A stretch of 64,000 nucleotides of DNA from Streptomyces acidiscabies (GCF_020010905.1 NZ_JAGJBY010000001.1:1136001-1200000); one strand, 5' to 3'. Shown: positions 40,915 through 49,162, counted from the first letter of the stretch. Notes: generated by a model not told the origin, from the letters alone. Numbers and translations are program-made.

Positions 40915-43296
40915 CTAGTCCGCGAACCGCCGGTCCACCCACCGCCACGCGACCTCCAGCACCGCCGACGCCGCCACCGCGATCCCCACCGCGATCCACG
41001 GCATCGTCGTCCCCACCAGCTTCAGCGCGAAGAAGTGCTGCAACCACGGCACGGCGAGCACGACGAGGAACGACAGCCCCATCGTCGCGACGAGCAGCAC
41101 CCGCCACCACGTGTACGGCCGCGCCACGATCGCCAGCACCCACATCGACACCAGGAACAGCGTCAGCGTCGCCGCACTGGTCTCGGCGTCCAACGCATCG
41201 GCCCCCGTGTAGTAGTGACGGGCGATCAGATACGACGTGAAGGTGGCCACCGCCGCGATCACCCCGCCGGGGATCGAGTACCGCATCACGCGCCGCACGA
41301 AGTGGGGCCGCGCCCGCTCCTTGTTGGGAGCAAGGGCGAGGAAGAACGCGGGAATTCCGATGGTCAGCGTGGACAGCAGGGTCAAGTGCCGTGGCAGGAA
41401 GGGATATTCGACCTGCCAGCACACCACCAGCAGCGCGAGCAGCACCGAGTACACGGTCTTGACGAGGAACAGCGTCGCCACGCGGGTGATGTTCCCGATG
41501 ACCCGGCGCCCCTCGGCGACGACCGAAGGCAGCGTCGCGAAGCTGTTGTTGAGGAGCACGATCTGCGCGACGGCCCGCGTCGCCTCGGACCCGGAACCCA
41601 TCGAGACGCCGATGTCCGCGTCCTTGAGCGCGAGGACGTCGTTCACGCCGTCACCGGTCATCGCGACGGTGTGCCCCCGGGACTGGAGCGCGGCGACCAT
41701 CTCCCGCTTCTGCTGCGGAGTGACCCGCCCGAACACCGTGCCCTCGTCGAGCGCCTTGGCCATCTCTTCCTGATCGGAAGGGAGTTGGCGCGCGTCCACG
41801 GCCTTCCCCGACAGGCCCAGCTTCCCGGCGACCGCGCCGACGGACACCGCGTTGTCCCCGGAGATGACCTTCGCCCGGACGTTCTGGTCGGCGAAGTACC
41901 GCAGGGTCTCCGCCGCGTCGGGCCGCAACCGCTGCTCCAGCACGACGAGCGCGGCCGGTTCGACGCCCACGGCGACCTCGGGATCGCCCAGATCACGGGC
42001 CGTACGCGCCAACAGCAGGACGCGCAGGCCCTGTTCGTTGAGCCGCTCGGTCTCCGCGAGGGCGGGGGCGCTCGCGCTCAGCAGCACGTCCGGCGCCCCC
42101 AGCAGCCAGGTGCTCGACTCCCCGTCGGCCTGACCGAAGCTCGCGCCGCTGTACTTGCGGGCCGAGGAGAAGGGCAGCGACTCGGTGCAGCGCCAGTCCT
42201 CCGCGTCGGGGTAGGCGTCGATCACGGCTTGCAGCGAGGCGTTGGGGCGCGGGTCCGACTCGCCGAGGGCGCCCAGGACTTGGCGTACGTACGACTCGTC
42301 GTGGCCGTCCAGGACGCGCAGTTCGGTGACGTCCATGCCGCCCTCGGTGAGGGTGCCGGTCTTGTCGAGGCAGACCGTGTCGACGCGGGCGAGCCCCTCG
42401 ATCGCGGGCAACTCCTGGACGAGGCACTGCTGTCGGCCCAGCCGGATGACGCCGATCGCGAAGGCGACCGAGGTGAGCAGGACCAGGCCCTCCGGGACCA
42501 TCGGGACGATGCCGCCGATCGTCCGGGCGACGGAGTCCTTGAAGTCGTTCTCCTTGACGACGAGTTGGGTGATGACGAGGCCGATCGCGGCCGGAACCAT
42601 CATCCACGTCACGTACTTGAGGATCGTCGAGATACCGGTGCGCAGTTCGGAGTGGACCAGCGTGAACCGCGAGGCCTCCTCGGCGAGTTGAGCGGCGTAC
42701 GCCTCGCGGCCCACCTTCGTCGCGCGGAACGCGCCGCCGCCCGCGACCACGAAACTCCCCGACATCACCTGGTCGCCGGGGCGTTTGACGACCGGGTCCG
42801 CCTCGCCGGTCAGCAGCGACTCGTCGATCTCCAGGCCGTCGGCCTCGACGCAGGCGCCGTCCACGACGATCTTGTCGCCGGGGCCGATCTCTATCAGGTC
42901 GTCCAGCACGATCTCCGAGGTGCCGACCTCGACGGCCCTACCGTCCCGCCGTACCGTCGGCCGCGCCTCGCCGATCACCGCGAGGGAGTCCAGGGTCTGC
43001 TTGGCCCGCCACTCCTGGATGATGCCGATCCCGGTGTTCGCGAGGATCACGAACCCGAACAGCCCGTCCTGGATCGGCGCCACGACCAGCGTGATCACCC
43101 ACAGCACGCCGATGATCGCGTTGAACCGGGTGAAGACGTTCGCCCGGACGATCTCCCCGAACGTACGACTGCTGCGGACCGGGACGTCGTTGACCTCGCC
43201 GCGCGCGACGCGCTCCGCGACCTCGGCGGTGGTCAGTCCGGACGCCGGGAGCGCCGGGGCGGCTGGTACGGCGTCAGCCGCATCGGTGTGGGCCAT
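40915..43296 (-). CDS. P-type cation ATPase (CtpE-like)
   Basis: 793 aa. P-type ATPase with all motifs: TGES-type actuator as LLTGEADPV, PEGL at helix 4 (GGIVPMVPEGLVLLTSVAF), phosphorylation site VCLDKTGTLTEGG, KxxG-like nucleotide site, and hinge AMTGDGVNDVLALKDADIG. About ten membrane helices. The PEGL at helix 4 and the absence of N-terminal heavy-metal domains place it with the mycobacterial CtpE group, proposed calcium transporters. It probably moves Ca2+ or Mg2+ across the membrane; the ion is inferred. ATG 43296 is preferred over GTG 43302. Confidence 0.93.
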   Translation of the reverse strand: MAHTDAADAVPAAPALPASGLTTAEVAERVARGEVNDVPVRSSRTFGEIVRANVFTRFNAIIGVLWVITLVVAPIQDGLFGFVILANTGIGIIQEWRAKQTLDSLAVIGEARPTVRRDGRAVEVGTSEIVLDDLIEIGPGDKIVVDGACVEADGLEIDESLLTGEADPVVKRPGDQVMSGSFVVAGGGAFRATKVGREAYAAQLAEEASRFTLVHSELRTGISTILKYVTWMMVPAAIGLVITQLVVKENDFKDSVARTIGGIVPMVPEGLVLLTSVAFAIGVIRLGRQQCLVQELPAIEGLARVDTVCLDKTGTLTEGGMDVTELRVLDGHDESYVRQVLGALGESDPRPNASLQAVIDAYPDAEDWRCTESLPFSSARKYSGASFGQADGESSTWLLGAPDVLLSASAPALAETERLNEQGLRVLLLARTARDLGDPEVAVGVEPAALVVLEQRLRPDAAETLRYFADQNVRAKVISGDNAVSVGAVAGKLGLSGKAVDARQLPSDQEEMAKALDEGTVFGRVTPQQKREMVAALQSRGHTVAMTGDGVNDVLALKDADIGVSMGSGSEATRAVAQIVLLNNSFATLPSVVAEGRRVIGNITRVATLFLVKTVYSVLLALLVVCWQVEYPFLPRHLTLLSTLTIGIPAFFLALAPNKERARPHFVRRVMRYSIPGGVIAAVATFTSYLIARHYYTGADALDAETSAATLTLFLVSMWVLAIVARPYTWWRVLLVATMGLSFLVVLAVPWLQHFFALKLVGTTMPWIAVGIAVAASAVLEVAWRWVDRRFAD

Positions 43297-43383
43297 GCCC
43301 ACGACGGTACGTGCCGATCGCCCCGTTCACCCGCTGAAGGTGCCGAAGATCCGACTCGGGTAGGAGGCGTGTAGTGCCCTGGT

Positions 43384-43464
43384 TGTAGGGGGTGTCACCT
43401 ACGGGGGTACTACGCCTATGGGGGTACTGCGGGGACGACCCCGTCGTACCCGTACTACTCGGGA
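43384..43464. repeat. Cluster of dispersed GTAC/CTAC words
   Basis: ACCTACGGGGGTACTACGCC, TATGGGGGTACTGC and CGTACCCGTACTACTCGGG follow each other in the 152-bp gap between the minus-strand ATPase and DUF2530 genes. See the findings for the family. Confidence 0.6.
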
Positions 43465-43739
43465 GCCACCGCCGATGCCTCCGCCGACTCCTTCAGCGCC
43501 GCGTCCCGCTTGATCGCCGCGTCCCTGCGCCGGACGAACCAGATGCCGAACAGGCCGAGACCGGTGCCCGCGAGGCAGGTCCACAGCCACCAGAGGTGGC
43601 CGTGGTCGTCGTACCACCCGTAGAACGGGAGCTGTCCGAGGAAGAGGACGAACCACAGGATCGTGCCGCCGGTGATGGTCGCGACCACGGGGCCCTCCAG
43701 GGGCTCCGGCGCCTCGTGCAGGGGTGTCCACTTCGCCAT
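43455..43739 (-). CDS. DUF2530 membrane protein
   Basis: 94 aa with two membrane helices, TGGTILWFVLFLGQLPFYGW and HLWWLWTCLAGTGLGLFGIW, followed by a basic, then acidic tail. It matches the small actinobacterial DUF2530 family. It sits divergent to the NCS2 permease and upstream of the P-type ATPase on the same strand. Function unknown. Confidence 0.92.
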   Translation of the reverse strand: MAKWTPLHEAPEPLEGPVVATITGGTILWFVLFLGQLPFYGWYDDHGHLWWLWTCLAGTGLGLFGIWFVRRRDAAIKRDAALKESAEASAVAPE

Positions 43740-43856
43740 GGGCCTTAGCTTACGAGGCGATCACATCTACGCGCGGAGATGGTTGTTTCCATCGCCATAT
43801 GTTCATACTGAAACCGATTACACGTGACCGCTTCTCTTCGTAGGAACCACCAAACG

Positions 43857-45263
43857 ATGCCTACCCCGGCCCTCGGCGCACTCGACCGCTACTTCAGGAT
43901 CTCCGAACGCGGCAGCACGCTGTCCCGGGAGGTTCGAGGTGGTTTCGCCACTTTCTTCGCGATGGCGTACATCATCGTGCTCAATCCGATCATTCTCGGA
44001 AGCGCGAAGGACATGTACGGACACCAGCTGGACAACGGCCAGCTCGTCACCGCGACCTGTCTCACCGCCGCTTTCACGACACTGCTGATGGGCGTCATCG
44101 GCAACGTGCCGATCGCGCTCGCCGCAGGCCTCGGCGTCAACTCCGTCGTCGCGCTCCAGCTCGCGCCGCGGATGTCCTGGCCGGACGCGATGGGGATGGT
44201 CGTCCTCGCCGGTCTGATCGTCATGCTGCTGGTCGCGACCGGGCTGCGCGAGCGGGTCATGAACGCGGTGCCGTTCGGGCTGCGCAAGGCGATCTCGATC
44301 GGTATCGGCCTGTTCATCATGCTGATCGGGCTCGTCGACTCCGGGTTCATCACCCGTATCCCCGACGTCGCCCATACGACCGTGCCGCTCCAGCTCGGCA
44401 CCGGCGGTCACCTCACTGGGTGGCCGGTCCTGGTCTTCGTGCTCGGCGCGCTGCTCACCCTCGCCCTCATCGTCCGCAAGGTGCCGGGCGCGATCCTCAT
44501 CTCCATCGTCGCCATGACCGTACTCGCGATGATCATCGAGGCGGTCGTACACGTGCAGTCCTGGGGTCTGACGACCCCGAAGTGGCCCGGTAACCCCGTA
44601 GCCACCCCCGACTTCGGGCTGATCGGGAAGGTCAGCCTGTTCGGTGGGTTCAGCGAGGTCGGTGTGCTGACCGGGATCCTGTTCGTCTTCACCGTCCTGC
44701 TGTCCTGCTTCTTCGACGCCATGGGCACGATCATGGGTGTCTCGGACGAGGCGAAGCTGACCGACGCGTCCGGTCAGATGCCGGGGATCAACAAGGTCCT
44801 GTTCGTGGACGGCATCGCCGTCGCCGCCGGTGGGGCGTCCTCCTCCTCGGCCACCACCTGCTTCGTCGAGTCCACCGCCGGGGTCGGCGAGGGCGCGCGG
44901 ACCGGCTTCGCGAACATCGTCACCGGCGCGCTCTTCGCCGTCGCACTGTTCCTCACGCCGGTCGCGACCATGGTCCCGTCGCAGGCCGCGACCCCGGCGC
45001 TGCTCGCGGTCGGGTTCCTGATCCTGGCGGGCTCGGTCAAGGAGATCGACTGGGCCGACCACACCATCGCGATCCCGGCCTTCATCACGATGGTGATGAT
45101 GCCGTTCACCTACTCCATCACCAACGGCATCGGCATGGGCTTCATCGCCTTCGCCGTCCTGCGCCTGGCCGCGGGGCGGGGGCGGGAGGTGCCGGTGGCC
45201 ATGTACGTGGTGTCGGCGGTGTTCGCGTTCTACTACCTGATGCCGGCGCTGGGTCTCACCTGA
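43857..45263 (+). CDS. NCS2-family (AzgA-type) purine permease
   Basis: 468 aa from ATG 43857 (AGGAA 11 nt upstream; the in-frame GTG at 43824 lacks one). About 12-14 membrane helices. Family features: GGFATFFAMAYIIVLNPIIL near the start, AAGLGVNSVVALQ, DSGFITR, and LSCFFDAMGTIMGVSDEAKL, then SSSSATTCFVESTAGVGEGA with the transport-site Glu. The AzgA group imports adenine, guanine or hypoxanthine with protons. Futalosine hydrolase (mqnB) releases hypoxanthine, but a link is only speculative. The palindromic region around 43790 may be its control region. Confidence 0.94.
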   Translation: MPTPALGALDRYFRISERGSTLSREVRGGFATFFAMAYIIVLNPIILGSAKDMYGHQLDNGQLVTATCLTAAFTTLLMGVIGNVPIALAAGLGVNSVVALQLAPRMSWPDAMGMVVLAGLIVMLLVATGLRERVMNAVPFGLRKAISIGIGLFIMLIGLVDSGFITRIPDVAHTTVPLQLGTGGHLTGWPVLVFVLGALLTLALIVRKVPGAILISIVAMTVLAMIIEAVVHVQSWGLTTPKWPGNPVATPDFGLIGKVSLFGGFSEVGVLTGILFVFTVLLSCFFDAMGTIMGVSDEAKLTDASGQMPGINKVLFVDGIAVAAGGASSSSATTCFVESTAGVGEGARTGFANIVTGALFAVALFLTPVATMVPSQAATPALLAVGFLILAGSVKEIDWADHTIAIPAFITMVMMPFTYSITNGIGMGFIAFAVLRLAAGRGREVPVAMYVVSAVFAFYYLMPALGLT

Positions 45264-45264
45264 G

Positions 45265-45296
45265 AGGTACCCGGGGACTACCTGAGGGGTAGCGCC
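45265..45296. repeat. Dispersed word cluster between convergent genes
   Basis: AGGTACCCGGGGACTACC directly after the permease stop, then CTGAGGGGTAGC. Same family as 32205 and 54085, missing one TAC. Confidence 0.55.
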
Positions 45297-45297
45297 C

Positions 45298-45480
45298 TCA
45301 GGTGAGCCCGTAGAACTTCTCCGTCTCCTCGACGGCGGCCTGGAACCGCTCGTCGAAGTCATCGCGAACGAGCGTCCGGACGACATAGTCCTGGACGCTC
45401 ATTCCTCTTTTGGCCGCGTGCTGCCGGAGCCGTTCGAGCAGTTCGTGGTCTATTCGCAGGCTGAGCACTGTGGTCCCCAT
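45298..45480 (-). CDS. Ribbon-helix-helix (CopG-type) protein
   Basis: 60 aa. The RHH pattern is clear: a beta strand TTVLSLRIDHELLERLRQHA then KRGMSVQDYVVRTLVRDDF. Such proteins are dimeric DNA binders, often antitoxins. No toxin gene is adjacent: the 3' neighbour is the convergent permease and the 5' neighbour is the divergent MarR gene. The acidic C-terminus (AAVEETEKFYGLT) would be the partner-binding tail if a toxin exists elsewhere. Confidence 0.85.
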   Translation of the reverse strand: MGTTVLSLRIDHELLERLRQHAAKRGMSVQDYVVRTLVRDDFDERFQAAVEETEKFYGLT

Positions 45481-45630
45481 GGGTACGAGGGTCGCCGGAC
45501 GGTTCGGGGTGATGGGAGGGCTTCTGGGGCCCTGTCACCCGTATGAGTGAAAAAGTGCTGTGAGAGCGCCCAGTGGTGGGTATCACGGGCGGACCGGCGC
45601 GTTCCGGCTGGTATTTAGCCAGGGTAATGA

Positions 45631-45641
45631 CTTAGGCTAAG
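45631..45641. promoter_or_regulatory. MarR operator overlapping a -10 box
   Basis: CTTAG-G-CTAAG is a perfect inverted repeat. TAGGCT within it (45633-45638) is placed as a -10 element, so transcription would start at or next to the MarR ATG at 45646 and the repressor would cover the promoter. A related TTAGCC lies at 45615-45620. Confidence 0.6.
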
Positions 45642-45645
45642 AAAC

Positions 45646-46083
45646 ATGCCGGACCTCACCCACGACGACGATGCCGCCGCCGTGAACGACCTCAGATCAG
45701 CCGTGATGCGGCTCTCCCGCAGGCTGAAACACCAGCGGGTGGACGAGTCGCTGAGCCCGACCGAGATGTCGGTGCTCGGGACGCTGTTCCGCTGTGGCAG
45801 CGCCACCCCCGGCGAGCTGGCGCGCAAGGAGCACGTCCAGCCGCCCTCCATGACCCGCATCGTGGCGCTCCTGGAGGCCAAGGGGCTGGTCAGCCTTGAG
45901 CCGCACCCCGAGGACCGGCGCCAGAAAGTGGTCAGCCAGACCGAACAGGCCGAATCCATGCTGGAGCAGAGCCGCCGCAAGCGGAACGCGTTCCTGGCCG
46001 GTCTGGCGGAAGAGCTCGACGACGACGAGTGGGCGAAGCTGAAGGCCGCCGCCCCCGTGCTGGAGAAGCTCGCGCAACTGTAG
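45646..46083 (+). CDS. MarR-family repressor
   Basis: 145 aa. Winged helix at about 40-100: LSPTEMSVLGTLFRCGSATPGELARKEHVQPPSMTRIVALLEAKG, then the wing RDPEDRR-like EPHPEDRRQKVVSQTE. Dimerisation helices at both ends. MarR proteins release DNA on binding phenolic or other small molecules. It precedes an MFS exporter by 23 bp, the classic ligand-induced efflux operon, and has an operator over its own promoter. The message is probably leaderless or nearly so. Confidence 0.95.
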   Translation: MPDLTHDDDAAAVNDLRSAVMRLSRRLKHQRVDESLSPTEMSVLGTLFRCGSATPGELARKEHVQPPSMTRIVALLEAKGLVSLEPHPEDRRQKVVSQTEQAESMLEQSRRKRNAFLAGLAEELDDDEWAKLKAAAPVLEKLAQL

Positions 46084-46106
46084 GCAGACACAAGGAGGCG
46101 ACCCCT

Positions 46107-47561
46107 TTGAGTTCGGGACCCGGAGCAGACTCCGCACCCGCACCGATCCGTACGACCCCGGAGGGACCCCCGGGGGATACCCGTAGTACCCGTGATACCC
46201 GTAGTACTTCCGAGGGACCGGAGCCGACCGCGGACCCCGTGGAACCGGCCCGCAGGTCCTCGATGTTCAGCTCGCTGAAGGTCCGCAACTACCGCCTCTT
46301 CTTCCTCGGCCAGGTCGTCTCCAACATCGGCACCTGGATGCAGCGCATCGCCCAGGACTGGCTCGTCCTCAGCCTCACCGGCTCCGCGACCGCCGTCGGC
46401 GTCACCACCGCGCTCCAGTTCCTGCCGATGCTGCTGTTCGGGCTGTACGGCGGTGTCCTCGTCGACCGCTTCCCCAAGCGCCCGACGCTGCTGATCACAC
46501 AGACGGCGATGGGCGCCACCGGCGTCGCGCTCGCCGCCCTGACCCTCTCCGGACACGTCCAGGTGTGGCACGTCTACGTCGCCGCCTTCGCCGCAGGACT
46601 CGCGACCGTCGTCGACAACCCGGCGCGCCAGTCCTTCGTCTCCGAGATGGTCGGCCCGGACCAGCTGCAGAACGCGGTCAGCCTGAACTCCGCGAACTTC
46701 CAGTCCGCGCGGCTCGTCGGACCCGCCGTCGCCGGTCTGATGATCACCGGGGTCGGCACCGGCTGGGCGTTCCTCTTCAACGGGCTGTCGTTCGTCGCCC
46801 CGATCGCCGGGCTGCTGCTCATGCGCGGGCGCGAGCTGCACGCCGTCGAGCGCGCGCCGCGCGGCAAGGGGCAGTTGCGCGAAGGGCTGCACTACGTCGC
46901 CGGGCGGCCCGACCTGATCTGGACCATCGCGCTGGTCGGGTTCATCGGCACGTTCGGGTTCAACTTCCCCGTCTACCTCTCCGCCTTCGCCGACGACGTC
47001 TTCCACGCGGGCGCCGGGTCCTACAGCCTCTTCAACACGCTGATGGCCGTCGGATCGCTCGCGGGCGCGCTGCTCGCCGCGCGGCGGGGGACCTCGCGGA
47101 TGCGGGTGCTGATCGGGGCGGCGGTCGCCTTCGGCGCGGTCGAGCTGGCCGCCGCGTTCGCGCCCTCGCTGTGGCTGTTCGCGCTGTTCATGGTGCCGAT
47201 CGGGATGTTCGGCATGACCGTCAACGTCACGGCGAACACGGGGATCCAGCTGTCCACCGATCCCGCCATGCGCGGGCGCGTCATGGCCCTCTACATGATG
47301 GTCTTCCTCGGCGGCTCGCCGGTGGGCGCGCCGATCGCCGGGTGGATCACCGACGCGTACGGGGTGCGGGCCGGGCTCGCCGTCGGGGGCGCGATCTCGT
47401 TGCTGGCCGCTGTCGCGATCGGGCTTGTGCTGACACGTGTCGGGGGGTTCCGGTTGTCGGTCGGGTGGTACGGGGGGCATCCGCGGGTGCGGTTCGTTCC
47501 ACGGGGTTCGGCGGGGGAAGAGGCGGCCGGGGCCGAGGTGGGGTTGGCTCGGGTGGCGTAA
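46107..47561 (+). CDS. MFS exporter of the MarR operon
   Basis: 484 aa from TTG 46107, set by AAGGAGG 8 nt upstream. About twelve membrane helices with the DHA3-type pattern: VRNYRLFFLGQVVSNIGTWM, YGGVLVDRFPKRPTLLITQ (linker motif) and VVDNPARQSFVSEMVGPDQL. It probably exports a drug or metabolite sensed by the MarR protein. The 50-residue N-terminal tail contains DTRSTR-DTRSTS, encoded by an 18-bp direct repeat of GATACCCGTAGTAC (46176 and 46194), a member of the dispersed word family inserted in frame. Confidence 0.93.
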   Translation: MSSGPGADSAPAPIRTTPEGPPGDTRSTRDTRSTSEGPEPTADPVEPARRSSMFSSLKVRNYRLFFLGQVVSNIGTWMQRIAQDWLVLSLTGSATAVGVTTALQFLPMLLFGLYGGVLVDRFPKRPTLLITQTAMGATGVALAALTLSGHVQVWHVYVAAFAAGLATVVDNPARQSFVSEMVGPDQLQNAVSLNSANFQSARLVGPAVAGLMITGVGTGWAFLFNGLSFVAPIAGLLLMRGRELHAVERAPRGKGQLREGLHYVAGRPDLIWTIALVGFIGTFGFNFPVYLSAFADDVFHAGAGSYSLFNTLMAVGSLAGALLAARRGTSRMRVLIGAAVAFGAVELAAAFAPSLWLFALFMVPIGMFGMTVNVTANTGIQLSTDPAMRGRVMALYMMVFLGGSPVGAPIAGWITDAYGVRAGLAVGGAISLLAAVAIGLVLTRVGGFRLSVGWYGGHPRVRFVPRGSAGEEAAGAEVGLARVA

Positions 47562-47692
47562 CTCTGGGGTGGTACGGGGGTGGGGGTACGGCGCGGTCTG
47601 GGCTCGGGTGGGTCCGGGGCGCGCCGTATCCGTACGTCTGGGGAGGGGTACGGGGCGTGGCTCTGGAGGGGTAGCTCTGGAGGGGTACGGGG

Positions 47693-48211
47693 TCAGACGC
47701 GGCGTTCCAGGAGTTGTCCCGGCCAGCTGTCGTTCACGGTGAACGCGTGGGTCGGGGTGAAGCCGTTGGCCTCGTAGTAGGCGACCAGTCCTCGGTCGTC
47801 GCCCGCGTAGCAGTCGACGCGCAGGAGGGAGACGCCGGCCGCGCGGGTCGTGCGGGCGGCGTGGGCGAGGAGGGCGCTGCCGATGCCATGACCTTTGTAG
47901 CGGCGGTCCGAGGCGAGCCAGTGGATGTAGCGCTCGGGTTCGCCGGGGGAGGGGAGGTGGGCGAGGTAGGCGCCGGGGGCGTCGGTGAGGGTGAGGGTCG
48001 CGGCGGGGACGCCGTCCGCCTCCGCGATGTACGTCACGCCCTCGTCCATGTACCGGGTCACCGACTCCACCGTCTTCGGGTTCTCCGAGAGCGGCTTCGA
48101 CCCCCACTGTCCGGTACGGCCCTGCGCCGCCAGCCACTCCACGGCGCTGTCGAGCATGGTGAGGATGACGGGTATGTCACCCGGGGTGCCTTCTCTGATC
48201 GCGATCTCCAT
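47693..48211 (-). CDS. GNAT acetyltransferase
   Basis: 172 aa from ATG 48211. GNAT fold: IAIREGTPGDIPVILTMLDS, the acetyl-CoA strand and loop RYIHWLASDRRYKGHGIGSALLAHAARTTR, then VDCYAGDDRGLVAYYEANGF. It resembles the GCN5 group that acetylates small amines or proteins; substrate unknown. Divergent from thpR with 33 bp between the starts, so their promoters overlap. The region after its stop (47562-47690) is repetitive GGGGTACGGGG sequence and holds no gene. Confidence 0.88.
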   Translation of the reverse strand: MEIAIREGTPGDIPVILTMLDSAVEWLAAQGRTGQWGSKPLSENPKTVESVTRYMDEGVTYIAEADGVPAATLTLTDAPGAYLAHLPSPGEPERYIHWLASDRRYKGHGIGSALLAHAARTTRAAGVSLLRVDCYAGDDRGLVAYYEANGFTPTHAFTVNDSWPGQLLERRV

Positions 48212-48244
48212 GCCGACCATCATGCCGGGCGGCACAATCCCGGT

Positions 48245-48814
48245 ATGAGACTCTTCGCCGCCGTCCTGCCGCCGGAGCGGGTTCGTGCCGAACTCGACGC
48301 CGTGGTGGGTGAGTTGCGCACGCTCCCCGACGCGGACGCACTGCGCTGGACCGGGCGGGAGGGGTGGCACTTCACCCTCGCGTTCTACGGGGACGTGGAC
48401 GACGACGTCGTACCGGAACTGTCGGCCCGGCTGGAGCGCGCGGCCGGCCGCACCGAGCCCTTCGAACTCGCCGTGCGCGGGGGCGGGCAGTTCGGGCAGG
48501 GGCGGGTGGTGTGGGCCGGGGCGGCGGGGGAGGTCGCGGCACTGCGGCTGCTCGCGGACCGGGCGGAGGCGGCGGGGCTCAAGGCCGGGGTGGAGATGGA
48601 GCACCGGCGGTACAAGCCGCATCTGACGCTGGCGCGGAGCCGGGAGGGGGTGGCCGCGGAGGCGTACGTCGAGGCGCTGGACCGGTTCTCCGGGCGGGGG
48701 TGGCGAGTCGGGGAGCTGGCGCTGGTGCGGAGTGAGCTGCCGAGGTCGGGGGTTACGGGGGAGAGACCGCGCTATGAGGTGGTCGGTCGGTGGGGGCTCG
48801 GCGGGGCCGGTTAG
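48245..48814 (+). CDS. thpR: RNA 2',3'-cyclic phosphodiesterase
   Basis: 189 aa. A 2H phosphoesterase with the two HxT signature motifs: GWHFTLAFYGDV (about 39-50) and KPHLTLARSR (about 122-131). ThpR opens 2',3'-cyclic phosphates at RNA ends to 2'-phosphates and can ligate tRNA halves in vitro. The opening MRLFAAVLPPERVRAEL is typical. A 29-codon gene follows 10 bp after its stop. Confidence 0.94.
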   Translation: MRLFAAVLPPERVRAELDAVVGELRTLPDADALRWTGREGWHFTLAFYGDVDDDVVPELSARLERAAGRTEPFELAVRGGGQFGQGRVVWAGAAGEVAALRLLADRAEAAGLKAGVEMEHRRYKPHLTLARSREGVAAEAYVEALDRFSGRGWRVGELALVRSELPRSGVTGERPRYEVVGRWGLGGAG

Positions 48815-48824
48815 GCTCGGTGGT

Positions 48825-48914
48825 GTGGATCCTAAGACCCGGAACCGGATCATGGCCGGTGCGCTTGTGTTGATGTTCGCGGTGGTGGCGGTGGCGGCGG
48901 CTGTGGGGAGGTAG
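48825..48914 (+). CDS. 29-residue single-helix membrane peptide, leaderless
   Basis: From GTG 48825 to 48914: a basic head (DPKTRNR) and one membrane helix, IMAGALVLMFAVVAVAAAVG. TAGGCT at 48812-48817 lies seven bases before the GTG, so the transcript should begin at the start codon; there is no SD. The size is far below normal gene-calling limits. The charge pattern (positive inside) suggests N-in orientation. I believe similar tiny proteins occur in other Streptomyces, but could not check. Confidence 0.6.
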   Translation: MDPKTRNRIMAGALVLMFAVVAVAAAVGR

Positions 48915-49160
48915 GGCTTGGGTGGGGGTACCTGCGGGCTACCTCCCAGGTAGGGGGTACCCGAGAGGTAGCTCCCGGGTATGGGGTACCGAGGGCGTAC
49001 CTCTCGGGTACGGGGTACGTGCGGGGTAGCTCCCAGGTACGGGGTACCGGAGGCGTACCTCTCAGGTACGGGGTACGTGGGAGGTAGGTCTCAGGTACCC
49101 CCTACGGGAGGCGTCCCCCTCGGGTACGGGGTACCGGAGGGGTAGCTCTCAGGTACTGCC
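48909..49160. repeat. 29-bp tandem repeat array (58-bp higher-order unit)
   Basis: Units of exactly 29 bp run from about 48909. The phase is exact at 48938, 48967, 49025, 49083 and 49141, where the 58-bp double unit repeats. A typical half starts GGTAGCTCCC or CGTACCTCTC, continues AGGTACGGGGTAC or GGGTACGGGGTAC, and ends in a variable G-rich stretch. About eight units are recognisable. There are no unique spacers. The unit is built from the same CTCAGGTAC and GGTAC words that are dispersed through the window. Confidence 0.85.
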
Positions 49161-49162
49161 CC

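Noticed and set aside
41035..43374. Long open frame (779 codons) on the plus strand
   Set aside because: It is the mirror of the P-type ATPase gene; high GC at third positions keeps the opposite strand open. The protein is Arg/His-rich with no family.
43818..45386. Minus-strand frame of 522 codons
   Set aside because: Antisense of the NCS2 permease; a His/Asp/Glu/Arg-rich low-complexity translation, no ribosome site.
45298..45480. Toxin-antitoxin locus
   Set aside because: The RHH protein could be an antitoxin, but no toxin-sized gene is adjacent on the same strand.
47562..47690. Possible small gene in the GGGGTACGGGG-rich gap
   Set aside because: Low-complexity Gly/Arg/Trp frames only; the stretch resembles the dispersed repeat words.
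45615..48137. Long minus-strand frame (840 codons)
   Set aside because: It covers the MarR, MFS and GNAT regions in antisense or the wrong frame, with low-complexity Arg/Pro/Gly content.
48212..48853. Upstream extension of the GNAT gene to 386 codons
   Set aside because: The extension is the antisense of thpR; the GNAT domain begins at the ATG at 48211.
48909..49160. Regular array that might be a CRISPR
   Set aside because: Units are contiguous at 29 bp with no unique spacers, are degenerate, and no cas genes are near.
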